Positions 63,616-64,000 of a stretch of DNA of 64,000 bases are shown one piece after another. Under the pieces are notes generated by a model. That model was not told the origin of the DNA. It was given only the letters and a program-made list of their open reading frames with translations, and ran no database searches. The stretch covers positions 1-64,000 of the forward strand of contig NZ_JAHLQC010000002.1 of NCBI RefSeq assembly GCF_018918265.1, given 5' to 3'. The position numbers and the translations under genes were made by a program. Position 1 is the first letter of the stretch. Each line of letters starts with the position of its first letter. This stretch comes from Falcatimonas sp. MSJ-15. GTDB lineage: Bacteria; Bacillota; Clostridia; Lachnospirales; Lachnospiraceae.

Positions 63616-63684
63616 ACAGAGATAATTAAAATAATGCCTGTAAGCTAATCATAAGCTTACAGGCATTATTCTAATTATCTCTGT
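63616..63684. terminator. Very long hairpin terminator after guaB
   Basis: Two 31-base arms (63616-63646 and 63654-63684) pair with a single mismatch around a seven-base loop. It starts 25 bases after the guaB stop codon. The inner part GCCTGTAAGCT/AGCTTACAGGC is the stable core. The T runs are weak, but length and place fit termination or mRNA protection. Confidence 0.8.
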
Positions 63685-63709
63685 ATATTATTAATATTAG
63701 TCTATAATA

Positions 63710-64000
<291 letters not shown>

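Overview
The window looks like the chromosome of a low-GC, pectin-using Lachnospiraceae bacterium, probably of the Lachnospira/[Eubacterium] eligens kind (inference). The evidence is very AT-rich intergenic DNA, Gram-positive Shine-Dalgarno sites, a 1,876-residue secreted protein joining a pectin methylesterase to a family-9 pectate lyase, a scattered L-rhamnose pathway (rhaA, rhaB, rhaM, fucO) and a large GH2 beta-galactosidase. Most genes lie on the minus strand.

Positions 1-3,140 form a small accessory island at the 3' side of a tRNA-Gly gene. It holds the first 15 codons of an ISL3-like transposase, a MerR regulator with a textbook 19-bp-spacer promoter, a GC-rich gene scrap, and a tightly coupled three-gene operon: a DUF4869-like protein, a 133-residue P-loop ATPase, and a protein with a TOPRIM-like acidic pattern. 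This operon is the best candidate for an undescribed system. After the tRNA come a DUF368 (PopT-type) lipid-carrier translocase, a double-GNAT protein, glutamate synthase (gltB, gltD) and a DUF3810 membrane metalloprotease-like protein. A zur-znuA-znuC-znuB zinc operon follows, preceded by a possible short RNA gene.

Positions 17,119-28,860 are one co-oriented block: a TadZ/CpaE-like protein, a DUF6382-FHA protein, a PP2C phosphatase, a transmembrane Ser/Thr kinase, a small membrane protein, and a 1,948-residue surface protein of Ig-like repeats. It looks like a phospho-signalling module tied to the cell surface. Next come the pectinase, an aminotransferase, an internally deleted ion-channel relic, a second identical tRNA-Gly, and rhaB-rhaA.

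From 40,966 to the end the genes are mixed housekeeping and regulation: flavodoxin, PHP phosphoesterase, patatin, YdcF, AsnB, RF3, RhaM, QueH, a PadR/HAAS-DUF4097 pair, an SdpI-like protein with a KilA-N relic behind it, lactaldehyde reductase, a zinc-ribbon membrane protein, a GGDEF-EAL protein, a YcxB-like protein, TruA, asparaginase, LacZ, and the C-terminal end of IMP dehydrogenase running off the right edge.

A window-wide pattern stands out. Many genes carry a locus-specific array of 17-50-bp tandem repeats just after, and sometimes starting inside, their 3' ends. The sequence differs at every locus. I found no CRISPR array, rRNA operon, complete insertion sequence or prophage.
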